Shown here one piece after another: positions 46,578 through 59,822 of a DNA stretch of 64,000 nt; position 1 is the first letter of the stretch; each line of letters begins with the position of its first letter. The stretch is from contig JAENRP010000020.1 in NCBI GenBank assembly GCA_024741835.1, positions 1-64,000 of the forward strand, read 5' to 3'. The notes beneath the pieces are model-generated. The model had not been told where the DNA came from, did no database searches, and saw only the letters and a list, made by a program, of their open reading frames with translations. This DNA is from Diplocarpon mali. Lineage: Eukaryota; Ascomycota; Leotiomycetes; Helotiales; Drepanopezizaceae. Both the position numbers and the translations under genes were made by a program.

Positions 46578-49401
46578 TCATACCTGCGCCCCGCCATCCT
46601 CGTCCGCTCTTAGACCGCTGTATTGTGTTCCTTGATTCGCAGTACTCAGTCTGGCACACAATCCCAACAATACGACTGTCTCCGTCGCGGCATAATGATT
46701 CAATGCATCGAGCAGAATCTGTAGATGTCGACTGAAGTTGTCTTCATACTTCTTGATAATCTCGAACATCCTTTCAAGCTTCTCGAGCCGCCCTTTCTCG
46801 CCTGTCGCGGCAACAGGAGGGTTGGAAGCTGTGGAATCACCACTTCGCGTGGATTTCTCCGACTGATATCGGGTCCATTGCTGTCTGTTCATAGATGAGG
46901 GCTTTTCCGCAGCCGACAGGTCTGGATCTGTCTTTTCTAATTCTCGGGCAAGCCAGCCGGTGTATGATGCAAAAAATGTGCAGGTCTGCATCAGTTTTGA
47001 GTGAATCTAGATGCGATTAGTACGCACACATCGGTAGAAATTTCTGGTTCTAGCTTACCCTCAGTAGCCTGCTGTTGGTGAGCATGCACTCTTTCAAGCA
47101 GGTATCTAGAAAATCGACATGATCTTGCATGAGTTCATCTACCGTCCGGACAGGCGTTGTGCCACCCTTGCTGTCTTCCTTGGCGTTAAGCCTGGCCATG
47201 AGAGCTTGCCAGTTCGGTTCGATTACCTCTGCCGTACAGAAATACAGAAGCTGCTGAACAAAAACGAGCATTCGAGCACGCAACGTGAACACGCGTCGTT
47301 TCCACATCTCCACTGGCGAGCTCGAACTCTTGTGTGCCCAACTAGCTGACCTGTTATGGTTTTGCCAGCACGAGACTAACTGCTGTTCAAGATGTCTTAA
47401 CGATAAAAGATACCGAAACAAGGCCTGGTATCTCCATACTGTTTTTCTACTAATGACGAGCGATACTGGGAATGGTACCGAGTAGTCCAGTTGCAGAGAA
47501 GTAAACCCGACGGCAGCTTTATCATTGTCGTTGGTCGGTTGGGCAGCGGGCGTCTGGAATGATTCGCCTTGCTCGATTCCGGAAATGTTCACCACTCTAG
47601 TCAACGAATTTGTCAAGCTAACCTCATTCATCTCGACCTTGATATCTTCCTTGAAGGAGTCTTGCGCAGCCACGCTACCAGGCTGTCTGAGCACGAGGTC
47701 AAGTAGCGACTGGAGTTTGTTCGTGTTGACATTTTTGACTGGTTTCCGGAGTTCGGACGCTCCGAGTTCCAGAAAATACGAAAAAAAATCAGATCTGTCC
47801 AGGAAGAAGTAATGCTTGAGAGATCGTAACCGTGCAGGCAGGGCATGTGTGGTTAGTAGCAACTTCAGTAACGATTCGTTAGCGTGGGCATAGGCACTGT
47901 TAACATTGTCCAAGAATCTGTTGTCGTCGAAAGATCGCGGTACATCTGCGACAGCCTTGCTGACATCGACACCACCACACTCTCGGACTACGTTCAAATA
48001 TTTACCTGCCAGCAATACCTTATCCTTGACGCCTTCAAGTTGGGGTGGCACATCTTGATCCCGTATGGTGTACCGTCTCTCCCAATACTCGTCAGTGTAA
48101 TCTTCCTCTAGTCTTTCTCGCTTGATGCTCTTCTGCTCTCGGACGAGAAATTCGGAATGCGGGTCTTTGATGCTTCCATGATGCAGCCACTCGTTCAGCA
48201 TCGTCATGTACGGGCGACTAGCATCCCGTAGTAGCGATGTCAGAAGTGATCTGGCAGCCGGATCTCCAGACATCGATTCCAATCGTTTCGTAATAAGCCC
48301 GAGCACGCTCCCTCCTTTGCAAATTTTCTTCCCCGGTATATTACCAGGTCCAAGATCACCGCCCTCGCGCAAGCTTTCGAGTATGTTCTCGATATCATCG
48401 TATCCATCGTCTTCGTCGTCGTCTTCCAGCAGAGAGTTTCGTTTCAAGATTCCATGTGCAAGAGAATAAAGCTGGAACATCATATGACTCGTCGGGAGCG
48501 TATGTAAGTTCAAAACATGTAGTGTAAAAGACGGATTAGTGAGGAATTGGGTCTCCAGCTGAGCGATGAGAATCAAGTAGTCTTGAAGAAGTTTTCTGAT
48601 GGCCGCACAGAGAGCATGATTTACGGCTCCAAACTCTTCTCGGCTCTGAACTTCCACAAAGGCCTCTACAGCCCCATAGTGCGTAGCCATCTTCAACATG
48701 GTCGTTGTAAGATCCTGTAAACTGGGATCTAATCCTGGCAGAATCTTGAATCCTGGTCCAGCGAGCCGGTCCTTCTCAACAGATGGACTGTAGACCTTTG
48801 AAAATCTGATATACTGCCCCTCATATCCCATAAATACAAAGAGCAGATCCTCCAATATAGCCGCTTCTTGGACTTCTAAAGATAACTCATGCAGCGGACG
48901 AGGCTGAAGAGCGAGCGGAGCTAGGGACGAGAGAGGAGGTACGGATATCCTCGAAGCAAGAGGGGCAGTAGTATGAGGAACTAGAGAAGCTTCTGGTGCC
49001 CATGGTGCTGGGGGAGCTTCCATCTTGGCGGACTTTGGCCGCGCATCCCCCGAATGCGTTTTGCTAGTCTCGGGTCTCTGTCTTTCTTGCGGTTGACTCG
49101 ATCCTGGCCTCCTCTCCGGACTTCTTGTCCTCTGCGTCAAAGTTTCCTTAGTCGTAACCCGAACCCTTTCTGTTCTCAGCTCTTCTACACCCGGCTTCAT
49201 ACGCTGGGCCCCGGACGCTGTTCTCCCATGAGTACTCGTAGGTTTAGAGGCTTGCGGCGATTGTGTTTTCCTCGGATCTGGTCTCTCATTTCGACTGGAT
49301 GCCTGCTGGCCAGAGGACGCGCGGGGGTGCGCGCTTCCATTTTCAGTGGCTGTCCTGCGATCATTGCGGGCAGGTATTCGAGCTTGGGACGACGACGACA
49401 T
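46578..49401 (-). CDS. spc97: Gamma-tubulin complex component 2 (Spc97/GCP2)
   Basis: Core subunit of the gamma-tubulin small complex that nucleates microtubules at the spindle pole body. Exons 47,059-49,401 and 46,578-47,006 (52-nt intron) sum to 2,772 nt, 923 residues. About 165 N-terminal residues are disordered, rich in Ser, Arg, Pro and Gln. The GRIP1 region begins with LSLEVQEAAILEDLLFVFMG..GQYIRF. The acidic loop EDDDEDDGYDD, the RPYMTMLNEWLHHG motif and the HYFFLDRSDFF motif follow. The GRIP2 region includes WRYQALFRYLL.LRH.E and DLDTCLKE-type helices near DFLDTCLKECML. The C-terminus ends in helices after IHSKLMQTCTFFA. It is divergent from the proteasome alpha-5 gene. Confidence 0.95.
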
Positions 49402-49758
49402 GGCCTCCCATTTGTACCTGGGTTCGATAATCGAGAATGAGACTTGCGGTGAGGCCGTATTCGTGAGGCTTCGGGGTTTGTCGCTTGCGCTGATTTTCTG
49501 AATGATGGGACGACGCGCTGCGCGTTGCGGAGAGGCGCTAGTCTTCTTCTAGCACCAGGTCCAAACGACTGGGGAGAGCTGCGTGTGTAAGCTTGCCTAC
49601 CTGGGAACCACAACACTCTTCACCAACTTCCTGTCTCTTCACCTCAATCCCAGAATCCGGAGAGAAATATATCACGACCATCTGTTAAAGCTATTGCAGC
49701 TCCTCACACAGCCAAATTTTCTGTAAACTAATCAACCAGTCAACCGCCGAAGCCCAAG
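49402..49758. promoter_or_regulatory. Shared divergent promoter, spc97 / pup2
   Basis: 357 bp between start codons. I looked for a proteasome-control motif (GGTGGCAAA) on both strands and did not find it. Confidence 0.55.
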
Positions 49759-50688
49759 ATGTTTATTGCTCGTTCAGAATATGGTAAGTCTTTCAGAGCT
49801 CCCGAAAGACCAAAGAGCTCTGAGATTGACATTGCGCAGATCGCGGTATCAAGTGCGTGCTCACCCCTTTCTACCAAGCTTCCAACCTCGCAAGCTTTGT
49901 CACCATTGACCGCTGGCCTAAGTCTAACATAACCCAGCACATTTTCTCCCGAAGGCCGCCTCTTCCAAGTAGAATACTCCCTCGAAGCAATCAAGCTGGG
50001 CAGCACAGCCATCGGTGTTGCAACAGGCGGGGGCGTAGTCCTTGGTGTCGAGAAGCGCGTCACCTCCACCCTCCTCGAGACGTCCTCCGTCGAAAAGATC
50101 GTCGAAATCGACCGCCACATCGGCTGCGCTATGTCAGGCTTGCAAGCCGACGCTCGTTCTATGGTCGAGCATGCACGAGTCGAGAGCCAAAATCACGCCT
50201 TCCACTACAATGAGCCGCTGAGAGTTGAGAGCTGTACGCAGGCTATCTGTGATTTGGCGTTGAGATTTGGGGAGGGCGCGGACGGCGAGGAGAGTATCAT
50301 GAGTAGACCGTTCGGTGTTGCGTTGTTGATTGCTGGCTACGATGAGGATGGGCCACAGCTGTACCATGCGGAGCCTAGTGGAACGTTCTATAGGTACGAT
50401 GCGAAGGCAATTGGGTCTGGTTCGGAGGGTGCGCAAGCGGAGTTGCAGAATGAGTTCCACAAGGTACGGGACAGACACTTTGCTGCGAAAGGGGCATCAC
50501 TGACAATTGCGTAGTCCCTCACCATCGAGGAGGCCGAGACACTAGTTCTGAAGACACTAAAGCAGGTTATGGAGGAAAAGCTCGATTCGAAGAACGTCCA
50601 GTTGGCAAGCGTGACCAAGGAGAAAGGATTCCGGATTTACACAGATACGGAGATGGCAGCCGTCGTTGAGAGATTACCGGCGAATTGA
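49759..50688 (+). CDS. pup2: 20S proteasome subunit alpha-5
   Basis: Structural alpha-ring subunit of the 20S proteasome. Exons 49,759-49,783, 49,840-49,852, 49,938-50,463 and 50,515-50,688 sum to 738 nt, 245 residues; animal and yeast orthologues have 241-260. The alpha-subunit N-terminal signature crosses three exons: [13 protein letters not shown] and [67 protein letters not shown] and GSGSEGAQ follow. The second exon is only 13 nt, and both of its flanks have consensus splice sites. A read-through of the last intron (50,464-50,514) would add 17 codons before a stop, so splicing is needed to make the full C-terminus. Confidence 0.96.
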
Positions 50689-50973
50689 GGTAGAAGAAAG
50701 GTGTCAAGTGGACAGTCATGGTACACAGTTATGGGATGTGCAGACTTACTAGATTGTGAGGCAAAACGAACAAGTCATCAGACAGCAGCAGAGCATATCA
50801 CCCAATACGCAGCTAGCAAATATTAAGCCAGGATCGTTGCAAGAGAAGATTTACCCGATCATCTCTTCACGCGTCGCTGATCGAGTTTCACGACCCAGCT
50901 CAACAGCAGCAATTCCGCATTACCTCGGGACGTAATGTTGCTGCTTAGGATGCAGACCCGCTACCGCTTGATT

Positions 50974-53900
50974 TCATTTACTAGACTCTAGATCCAGCCC
51001 TTCAAAGTCCTCTTCAATCCCTATGACCCCTAACGCATACTGCACTCTATCTGGGTTCTCAATAACCATCTTCTTCTCTTCGTTCGTCTTTCCCTCCATG
51101 GCTTTGTCTATTCTCCGCGAGCTAGTCCAAACATCGGGCACGAGAACTGCTTCGGTAGCCCTTGTATATACAGGCCCTCTCCCCATCTCGCTCATTTTCA
51201 CCCAGCAAGTCTCACAGCCCAGTGATATGGCGAGAGCAGTCTGCCACCCGGTGCGGCGAGCGATGTCGCCCAGCCGACAGACGGTCCAGTCGCGTTGTGC
51301 TGGGTCTTGATACTGTTCATGCGTTAGGGGGCATAAGTATGCATGAGTTGGTTTGAGAAGTCACTAACCTGAACAGCAGACACGAACAAGCAGGTCGAGG
51401 ACTCTATCAGCGCGGCTCCAACGCTGGGGCTGACCTCCGTGGTCATGCTTAGATCGGGAGCAATACCAGCAGCTATCCTACCAATCTGGTTCGCATAGCC
51501 TGCTGTTTGACATGCCGTTATGCCAGCAGCCATCATAGCAGCTGGAGGCATGTCCGGATGAGCCCGGTAACATGCGATGAGGCCCATATAGAAGTTCATC
51601 CAGATGCCTGCAATACCGTACGTTCTATATTGCAACGCGGGCCCAAATGGTGTTTCGATCGGTGCTGAGTATTCCGGTCCTAACGCTTGGAAGTCTTCGC
51701 CGAGATGGCTTTCGATCAAGTCAAACCCGCTCCTGATTTCTTGCCATTCTTCTTGAGCTGTACGAGTCTGGGTATGCAGATCGCCATTTTCTTTGTTTTG
51801 TGTGTTTTGAGGGCAGCCGTCTGCGGATGGCTCGAATCCCATAGGAAGTTCGGCTTCTTTGACGCCAGGAACCATGCCGCTGAATTCCGGTATCTGGGGG
51901 GGGATTTGAGAGGAACTGTTCTGTTGAGGCTGGCTGGGTTGAGGCCGTGTTCGCATTGATTCTGGGGGTACCCAACGCCCTCCATTGGCTTTCATAGCTA
52001 GCCGTTTTCTCTTCAGATCTTTCGCGGCAAAGCTTGCCAAACGACCCAGTATGAGGATTACGTGGTCGAATGTGCCATAGCTGAGCACTGTCAGGAACCT
52101 TGTATCACGAGATAGGGGATATGATCTTACATTGCGTTGAGACGGCCCAATGGTGCTCTTGGCGGACAATGGCTCCAGAAGGAGTACTCCAAGCTGCCTC
52201 TTGTCAGCTTGTCTTGTTTATTCAACGAGAGCCTTACAAGAGCTGTCCTCCTCCAAGGATACCTTGATAACTATCCTGCTTACAGTACCACCAGAAAAGG
52301 TCCCGTTGTGTCTCGTAGATCTCAGTGTCTCTTTTTGTATACTTCTTCCCCCATGTATTTTCCGGATGTCGATCGTCGATGATTTGACCATATTCATCAT
52401 ACCTGACCTTTCTACCCATCAAAATTCCTACGATATTCTCGTCCACTTCGTCAGCAGGTCGAAGATGGCTTTGGTCACCGCAGTCGAAACCAAGCCCATG
52501 CTCTTGCGCGTACTGTACTTGTTCGAGGCGATGTTGTCGTTCATGAGCTTTCTGTCGTTTGATCTGTTTTGATAATCCTGCGAAGTCGATCTCTTTGACA
52601 AGTTGCTTGGCTCCGAACAGATGGTTACTCCATTTTTGGTGGTCTGCCAACCAACACTACGAGATAGATCAGTATGTGGATCCTCGAATATCCTAGGTAG
52701 CAAGGACGTGTAGCAGATGGTCTAGTCATCGCCTCCGGCAAGACTTCCCGAGCGGAAGTGTGCTGACCTCATAGAAAGCAAGTAGTAAAGCTGCGGCCAG
52801 CGTTGCAGGATGCCCTCGACGAGTTGGAAGGCTAACACTCTTAGCGACTCTCCGAAGACTGAGAGCGTAGTGCTTATATGACGCAGTGATAGGCTCATTC
52901 TGAAGTTTTGAGATATGGAGACTCGTTATGGCGAGCATCGCATGCAGTAATGCTGAGTTTTGAAAAGCGATGGTTGGAAACGTGTCTGTGTAGGCCTTAG
53001 TTAGCAATCCTTGAGATATGAGACTGCTTACAAGTCCATATGTGTTGCTGTGATTTCGGTACAGGCTTCCCTTGGAAAATTAACGATGGGTTCGCTGGAT
53101 GTCTTTCATACATAGAAATGCAGGGAGCTGTGACGTTGACGAAATGACAGAATATCCTTGCAGTCATTTCATCCCGCAAAGGAGTTGACTGGTAAGATGG
53201 TGTGTAAGTAGCCAAAATATCAGCACGATCGATGAAAGAAACAAACGATCCGAATTTCAGCCTCTGTCTGTCCCTTCTGGCGTGCACAGCTACTACTATT
53301 CCCAGGTGGTTGTTCCTAAGAGGCTCGTCGTGAGCAAGATCGTTGTTGTCACCCATATCCATAGCCTCGTCCTCCTCCCCATCGGTAACGTCAAATGGAT
53401 CATCGCTATATTCTACTGAATTTTCAGTGGGCGCATTAAGGCCAGCTGGCTGAGCAAGACCCCAGTTTGGTGCTTTAGGGGGATAGTTTTGAGCAAGTTG
53501 GTTTCCCTTCCAGCTTCGCTGATGTTTGGAATTCATCGAAGCGGACGGGCCCGCCTCCCATTTTACCGGTAGATACGATTGATAAGAAGAGACTTTTGCT
53601 TCGCCCTAGCTGTCAGAAGTGGGCAACATGATGAGAGTATAGGTAACGAACAATTCGGGCCAGCAGACCAACTCGATGGGCGAATTTGGGCAGATGTATA
53701 TGAATATCCACCCGCGTTGTCTTGCTTTAGAGCATCGAAACCGGGATGGATTGCTTTGTCTTGAACCGGTTGCCCCTCCAGGATATAAGAATGACATCTG
53801 GAACCTAGTGCATTTTCCTCAAAACGTACTTTAGTCACAGGCTTTGGCCTAGGGCTGTATCCTGCTTGACTTGGCGATGCACCTTGTAGCGATCCGTGCC

Positions 53901-54482
53901 GCTCATCATTTTGTGAGGGAGTTGGCTTGGAATGAGTCTGAACTGGGACATCCCCGGCAAGCTTCGGGGCGACTGGAAGTGGGAGCTGTCCAGATCCTGA
54001 TTGGTGGTGGGACTTGTGCCGGATGGACGATGGGGCCAAGCTGGGAAGACTGGATGAAGATTTGAGATTTGGCACCAGCGTCTGATGGTATGCACTCATA
54101 GGGTCTTTGAATACCACTCTTTGGTTGTAGCCTTCACATTGGCGCTTCGACTTTGTACAATTGACACCTGTGTCATATGTAAGTAGCCGAATCTGCCGCT
54201 GGAATAAAGACACTGCACTGAACATACACGTTGGCTTCTCCTCGCCGCATTTTATACGTCGCTTTCGACATGCTACCCGAGAATATCAGCACCAAACACA
54301 CATCATGAAGCTATTGAAAGGCCGGGAACATTCATACTTAGACAACCGCTTTTCGTCCTCTTACGGCCCTTTCCTTTCGAGCCGGGTTTCTTGATGGGTG
54401 GATCAGGGCCATCCTGCGTTTCACCCACGGGCTCTGGGCTATCAGGAGGACTTGCGTACGGGTGATTCTCAGAACGTTCCAT
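50974..54482 (-). CDS. Zn2Cys6 transcription factor, nine exons
   Basis: A nuclear binuclear-cluster regulator. The zinc cluster is assembled from three exons: Cys47, Cys50, Cys57, Cys64, Cys67, Cys74, exact C-x2-C-x6-C-x6-C-x2-C-x6-C spacing, with CRKRRIKC. A long Ser/Pro/Gln linker follows, then a PF11951-like region (RIFCHFVNVTAPCISMYERHP, SALLHAMLAITSLH, ADHQKWSNHLFGAKQLVKEI, CPPRAPLGRLNA). Exons on minus: 54,338-54,482; 54,228-54,272; about 53,600-54,167; 53,032-about 53,594; 52,768-52,985; 52,238-52,656; 52,131-52,193; 51,369-52,080; 50,974-51,312. All junctions except the third intron keep phase; that one lies between about 53,590 and 53,700 and I could not fix its donor. Targets are unknown. 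No metabolic cluster surrounds it. Confidence 0.88.
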
Positions 54483-57078
54483 TGTATATTACTAGCGAGC
54501 CCCAGGGTGACTCAGCCTCGAGACAACATTGAAGTCATTGTTGTGAGGTAGCAGCGGTAAGCCAAGGTAGAATTCCCAGTCTGAAATCTCCGAAGAGGAC
54601 TCGAAATTCCAAATACCGGACAAGTTCGTTATGGGTTGCCTTACAAAGATGGCGAGATAGCGGAGAAGCCCCTACCACCGTAGTAGAGGTTTAGCGCGCT
54701 CATACGACTCGACTTAGATCGCATGGGCTAGTGGCTGAATCCACCCAATGCCGTAAACCCAGTCACCAGCTGGACGCCGATTGTTGAGGGGTTGAGCGCG
54801 GACACCACCGGGGATTTTCCAGATATCTGAGATGTCCGAGACAAAGTGTATCCGGGGCGGGGGAGGTGCTGGGATGTTACCATACCAAACCCGATTGCAC
54901 GGCGTTCAAGAACCAAGCAGTTCCACTGTATTTGGGTGAAATTGAGGGGCTGGGGATGGTGTTTTTCTTCGGTAGCGAGAGGTTGGAACCTTGAGGTTGT
55001 CGGAGCGGGCCGCAGATATGCTACAGGTAGCGTAGAGTCCGGTGAAAGCTAGTTGTCATATTAGGAAAACAGGACTAAGTGCCTAGCACGGAGACCAAAA
55101 GCCAGAGCACATGGTAATCACTACTCCAGAGTCGACGCGGTTTTATACTTTGGAGAAGAAAAGAGAACTTGAGACCAAGTATTCCAGAGCAAGCTTCTGC
55201 CGATCCGCTTGCACTTCAGCTGAATTATTTCAAGATAATGGACCACTCTGCTAAGATCCACCTGAGTCCATGTGACCAAGGCTGATGAGGTATTGAACAG
55301 CTTCGAAAATCCTTAGGATCAATGTCTTGGAATTGTTGCATCGAAAATTAATAACACGGCACGAGAAACTTCTCCTGGGCCTGTTCAGCTGTCCGAACGA
55401 TTGTCTTGATATGCCTGGTGCCTGAACCCCTTCGATTGCTTTGAATTCGCGAGGATAATTCTGGTTAGGTGTATCTCTCCAGATGCTCATCATATAGTAA
55501 GTACAATCAGCACTCAAAGCTAGCAGAGCTACCGTCTTTGACCTCGTCTTTGAGCCCTCTGCCTCAAGAATCGTGGCTTGTTCGTCATGCCCGTTGCGAG
55601 GGATAGATGCTGGATTCACAGTCGGGGCTTACTTTACAACTGACCGAAGACAAGGTAAAAATGGCGTCCGGAATGAGTTGATCCTTGACTGCATATTAGG
55701 AGTGGTGGAAGGCGTCGAATGATTGGATTGCTGGAATGAGACGAAATTAAGAGAAGAGACGAACGGAATGGTAGCCCGCTATCTCGGGTTGGTGTGATGG
55801 GCTGCAGCAGGCCGGCGAGCGACTAGCTGTATGAATGATGCAGGGTGAGTGGCCCTTGGAAAAGCCTTGGACAAGGGACAAGACGACATTTTACCAGAGC
55901 TGGAAAATACACCATGCGACAAGCGAGTAGGAAGCATATGGGAGTACTTCGTCGCAGGCCAAACAAACATCACTTTTGCGGGGAGTGCAAGGCTGATTTA
56001 CAGTGGTTTCGCAAGGTTTCTCACTCAAAGCAAGGTACTTTCGAATGGTATTTTTGGGGGCCTACAACGAAATAGATCTGCTATAGCATTAGCTTTTGAC
56101 GTGATCAGCCTTGGCTTTAAGTACCTTGTTTATTTTGGGTTAATGCATGCTACGTGCTGTTTTTGCGAAACATACCTATCAACCCCCACATCGCGAGCTA
56201 CAGGAAACAAATAACCTGGTTTATGGCTCAAGTAAAAGTTACAAAAGAGAAAAGAGCTATCTAGCCAGTACTTTGGGACGAGCCCTCGAGATTCTTGACA
56301 TGATCGTTGTACGAGATATTTCTCTCCAAACCTCGTATCATATTGTACAAAACTATGGAGACATTGTTCGCTAAGCTGGGCAACCGGTAGTCCACAGTCC
56401 CATCAATATCTGCCAGAAGATTTCGTGATTCATGCACACAAATCTGTGGAGGGATTTCTAATGCCGAGCAGTGCTCAAGTGTGACATTGTCATATTGCAA
56501 CGGAGCTTTCCATGTATTACATTTCTGCTGCAGATACGCCACGCTGACTCTCCCCCCACACCAGAGATTCGTAGACACTCCACCTTCCGGTGACAGGTGG
56601 CACAGCATACAGTTGTACAGCGCCTGCTGCCGGTGACGATATCCATCGACGGGTCTTTACTTGGCGGCTGCATCTCGGTATTTGCCATTGCTAGGGTTCA
56701 CGCCTGTCAAGGTCCTCATGCACAAAAGTAGAAAAACACAAAGGGAAGACCAGAACACAGAGATCGGCTGACAGACTCATGGTCCGGAGAATATTTGACA
56801 CCAACCTTGGAGATACAGACATGCGTCGCTGCCGAGCCGCTGAGCTAAACGAGGGTTGATTTGGTTGACAAAGTCGAGTGTGAAGCGAGGGCAGTAAAGA
56901 GTAAATAGCGCCCCATCCCACCAATCGCCCCCGAAAAAAAGGGAAGAGAAAAAAAGTAGGGGGAAAAGGATTCTTGTAATCTGCGAAAGTTGAGTCCCAT
57001 ATGCTCCCTCCCGCTAACAAACGCCCTCGCCATGCATCGGAGGCTCAAACTTGCTCCAGTAACTGTTATACACAAAAA
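54483..57078. other. Long intergenic region, no gene recognised
   Basis: About 2.6 kb. Open frames of 115-122 codons occur at 55,251-55,619 (-), 55,849-56,214 (+) and 56,261-56,608 (-), but none shows a domain, signal peptide or intron-extended similarity that I recognise. The region near 56,930-56,960 is A/G-rich. Confidence 0.55.
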
Positions 57079-59392
57079 TCATGGGTTCTCGCGCGGTGGC
57101 TGAGAAGGTTCTCCGCCACCCCAAACATTCTCGAATGCCTCCTCGCCATCAAGCCCATATTTTGGCTTCAGTAGAATCACAGGCTCGTGTGCTTCCTTCC
57201 AAGCGTTTGATGCTTCTGACTCTTGAGGTATTGAATCATCTTCTCCAACTGCAAACTTGTTTAGTTCGCCGTCTGTGGGATCAACAGCTGCCATTCCGTC
57301 GGTGGGCTCGTAACCTTCCCGAATATCTTCACCCGTGTGCTCGCCATATGTTCGCCTATATGGGTGTCAGATCAGGTCGAAAACTCTAGATTTGGAGTTA
57401 CTTACACATAGCGCTTAGGTTCTACCTGGTTCCAGGCTGCGCCACCTTCTTTCCGGGCTCGAACTCTGTCAATTTCCTCAGCTTTGGTGTCTTCTACTAC
57501 CAAATCCACAAGCTGGCTTCGATCTGACTTCGCTGAACTAGAACCTGATGAATGATGACGTAGTGTGCCAATAAGAGCTGGTGCTCGTCCTTCCTCGCCA
57601 TTTGGCGAATGCTTCTGCTTGCCTTTCGGATCGCTATCTTGTTTTCTGTTCTTGCTGGAACTGTGCTTGCGCTTAGTCTTCTTAGTGACTTCCTCGACCG
57701 TTTCGCGAACGTTGCTCGCGCGCCTAATTTCGTTGTCTCTAGTTGGCTGAAGTACGTTCCGATTGGCTGAAGTTGTAATCAGACCAGGAGACTGGTTAAG
57801 CCACCTTTCTCTAGATGCTTCGTGAGCAGTAATGACTGGATACTGTGCTTGTCAGGAAATTGAAAACATTCAGGAGAATAAGAACTCACATTCCAGTCAC
57901 CAAATTCCAGAGCTCTCGCCCTTCCATACATAATTTCCTCTTCGGGGTCTAATGCCAACTCATCGACAGAATCATTACCGTATCCCATGTATTGCGCATC
58001 ATTTTGCTCGAGTAGGGATGGAGAAAGGCTGCCAGCTCGACTTCGCCTAGAATTTGCCAGAAGGGGGGTTCTGGCATTGACTTCGCCAGGTTTTGGTATC
58101 CAGTATTTCCCTTTACCCCCTCGCTCGTACCGCATACCCTCCATCATCCTAGCGACTCGCGAAGACGAATTCTCGTGTGCAAGCACATTATCTCCTGTGT
58201 CGAAGAGCCTGTATTCATACTTATTGCCGCTGAAGGTTTCTTTGGTGTCCTCAATTAGATCACGAGCTCCGAATGCGTCTCGAAGTGCGTATTTGACAGG
58301 CATTCTGGCAGCTGAGATTGTGACATCAGCATAATCGTGCCACGAGAATGCATACCAATGAGCTATAGCGAATATAGGCATCTCTATACAGATAAGAGCA
58401 TCTTGTATAGCTGCGGCGAGATTATCCGGCGTATAACCCTCAACGTCGTCCGGGATCGCGCCTAGCCACACCAGAATAGATAGGAAGAAGCCTTGCCAAT
58501 ATGATGCAAATATTATCAACTTAACACACAAGAACTTCGGGACCGGGCGGAATGGCTGCAAATCTTTGGACATGATTACCCAGAACATACCAAGAGAGTA
58601 CAGACTGACAGTAACACTGACATTGTACACAATGCCACTCCATAGGTATCCCGATGTTAAGCCAAGATAACCTTCTTTGTATGTTCCTGTAGCCTTCATG
58701 ATAATGGAGGCTAGACCAAGTATTGGCTTCAACCATGCATACTGTAGAATCCCGCGCTTAATGGCCAAAAATGTGTGAGGGTCAGAAATGTCGGCTTTCG
58801 GGAGGCAATGGTTTAATGGCCAAAGATGATTGACTGGCTCTCGGCCATGCATCATAATGATCAGGGCTCTTTCCCCGCCAATAAAGTTGATCAACAGCTG
58901 AAAAAAGGTATATATCGTAAAGGCCTGGCTTGAATTAAGACATGTTATGGAAGTTCAGGCATTCTACTTGCCTCATATATGTCACGAATTGGGTCTACAA
59001 ACATGGCGGCCTTCATCGAGATAATGCTTGACCATGACGAAATCGAGTATATGGGTACCCTTCTTTCTCTCAGCGACCGCCGAATTTGCCGAATAAAAAC
59101 TCATGAAAGACTTACATGAGAAGGATGCGGATCACATATCTCTGGAGAAGGGGTTTGCGGTAGTTCTTACTGCAGTTTTTTTAGCTGGTGCGCAGCGCTA
59201 TCGGGCCAGGTGGAGTAATGTACGTTTGGAACCAGACGGAGCTGTTTATAAGGCATTAGCAGAGGAGCATAGAGACTGCATCGCTTCAACTTACACAACA
59301 GACAGCAGAGATGCCAGCAGAGATGATACTCCAGCCACAACAATAGTCGCTTGCGTCAGCTTCTGCCCGGTTCCGCCAGATAGAGGCCCCAT
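57079..59392 (-). CDS. TMEM184 / Ost-alpha family membrane protein
   Basis: A seven-span membrane protein of the solute transporter alpha/TMEM184 (DUF300) family; plant and fungal relatives are vacuolar. Exons on minus: 59,295-59,392; 59,116-59,169; 58,972-59,059; 57,890-58,924; 57,406-57,842; 57,079-57,355. They sum to 1,989 nt, 662 residues. Hydrophobic segments start with TIVVAGVSSLLASLLSVV. Family motifs are RILLMVPIYSISSW, AAMFVDPIRDIYE/AFTIYTFFQLLINFIGGER, VKLIIFASYWQGF, and FAIAHWYAFSWHDY. The second half is a hydrophilic, Lys/Ser-rich cytosolic tail typical of fungal members. Intron 3 has a GC donor (GCAAGT), needed to join DIYE to AFTIYTF. It is divergent from csf1. Confidence 0.93.
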
Positions 59393-59822
59393 TGCAGCGA
59401 GTGCAAGAAACTTGGACGCGTTGCTGGACTGTAGAGAAGATACGAATCTGCGTCGAAGGATCGAATCTTCAAGCAGTAATCGACGGTCCCCTACACATCT
59501 TCTCCGGTCTCCAGCTCAACGCGAAAAGTTGAATTCTGTCGATTACTGTAGTTCGTGGTGTTCATAATCGCGGGCTGTGATGATGCAAGGCTGCCGGCAA
59601 GCATCTAGGCGCTAGTGTACCGCGGGGCCTTGTATCTCAACGAAGCACAGCTCGAACTCCTTCACTTATGACCCTCGAATAACAGCAGCTACTCCCGCAC
59701 TTCTACGAAAGATCAACTCTCGTGCTCTCTTGAATTCCAGGAAAATCAAGACAGATCCATGGAATCGAGCCATAGTATGGGGTTCAGCAACATGACAGTA
59801 GAGGGGCGATCGCATTGAGAAG
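59393..59822. promoter_or_regulatory. Shared divergent promoter, TMEM184 / csf1
   Basis: 430 bp between start codons of oppositely transcribed genes. No specific element was recognised. Confidence 0.55.

Noticed and set aside
55251..56608. Three open frames of 115-122 codons in the long intergenic region
   Set aside because: No recognisable features; lengths are within chance for this composition. RNA-seq could change this.
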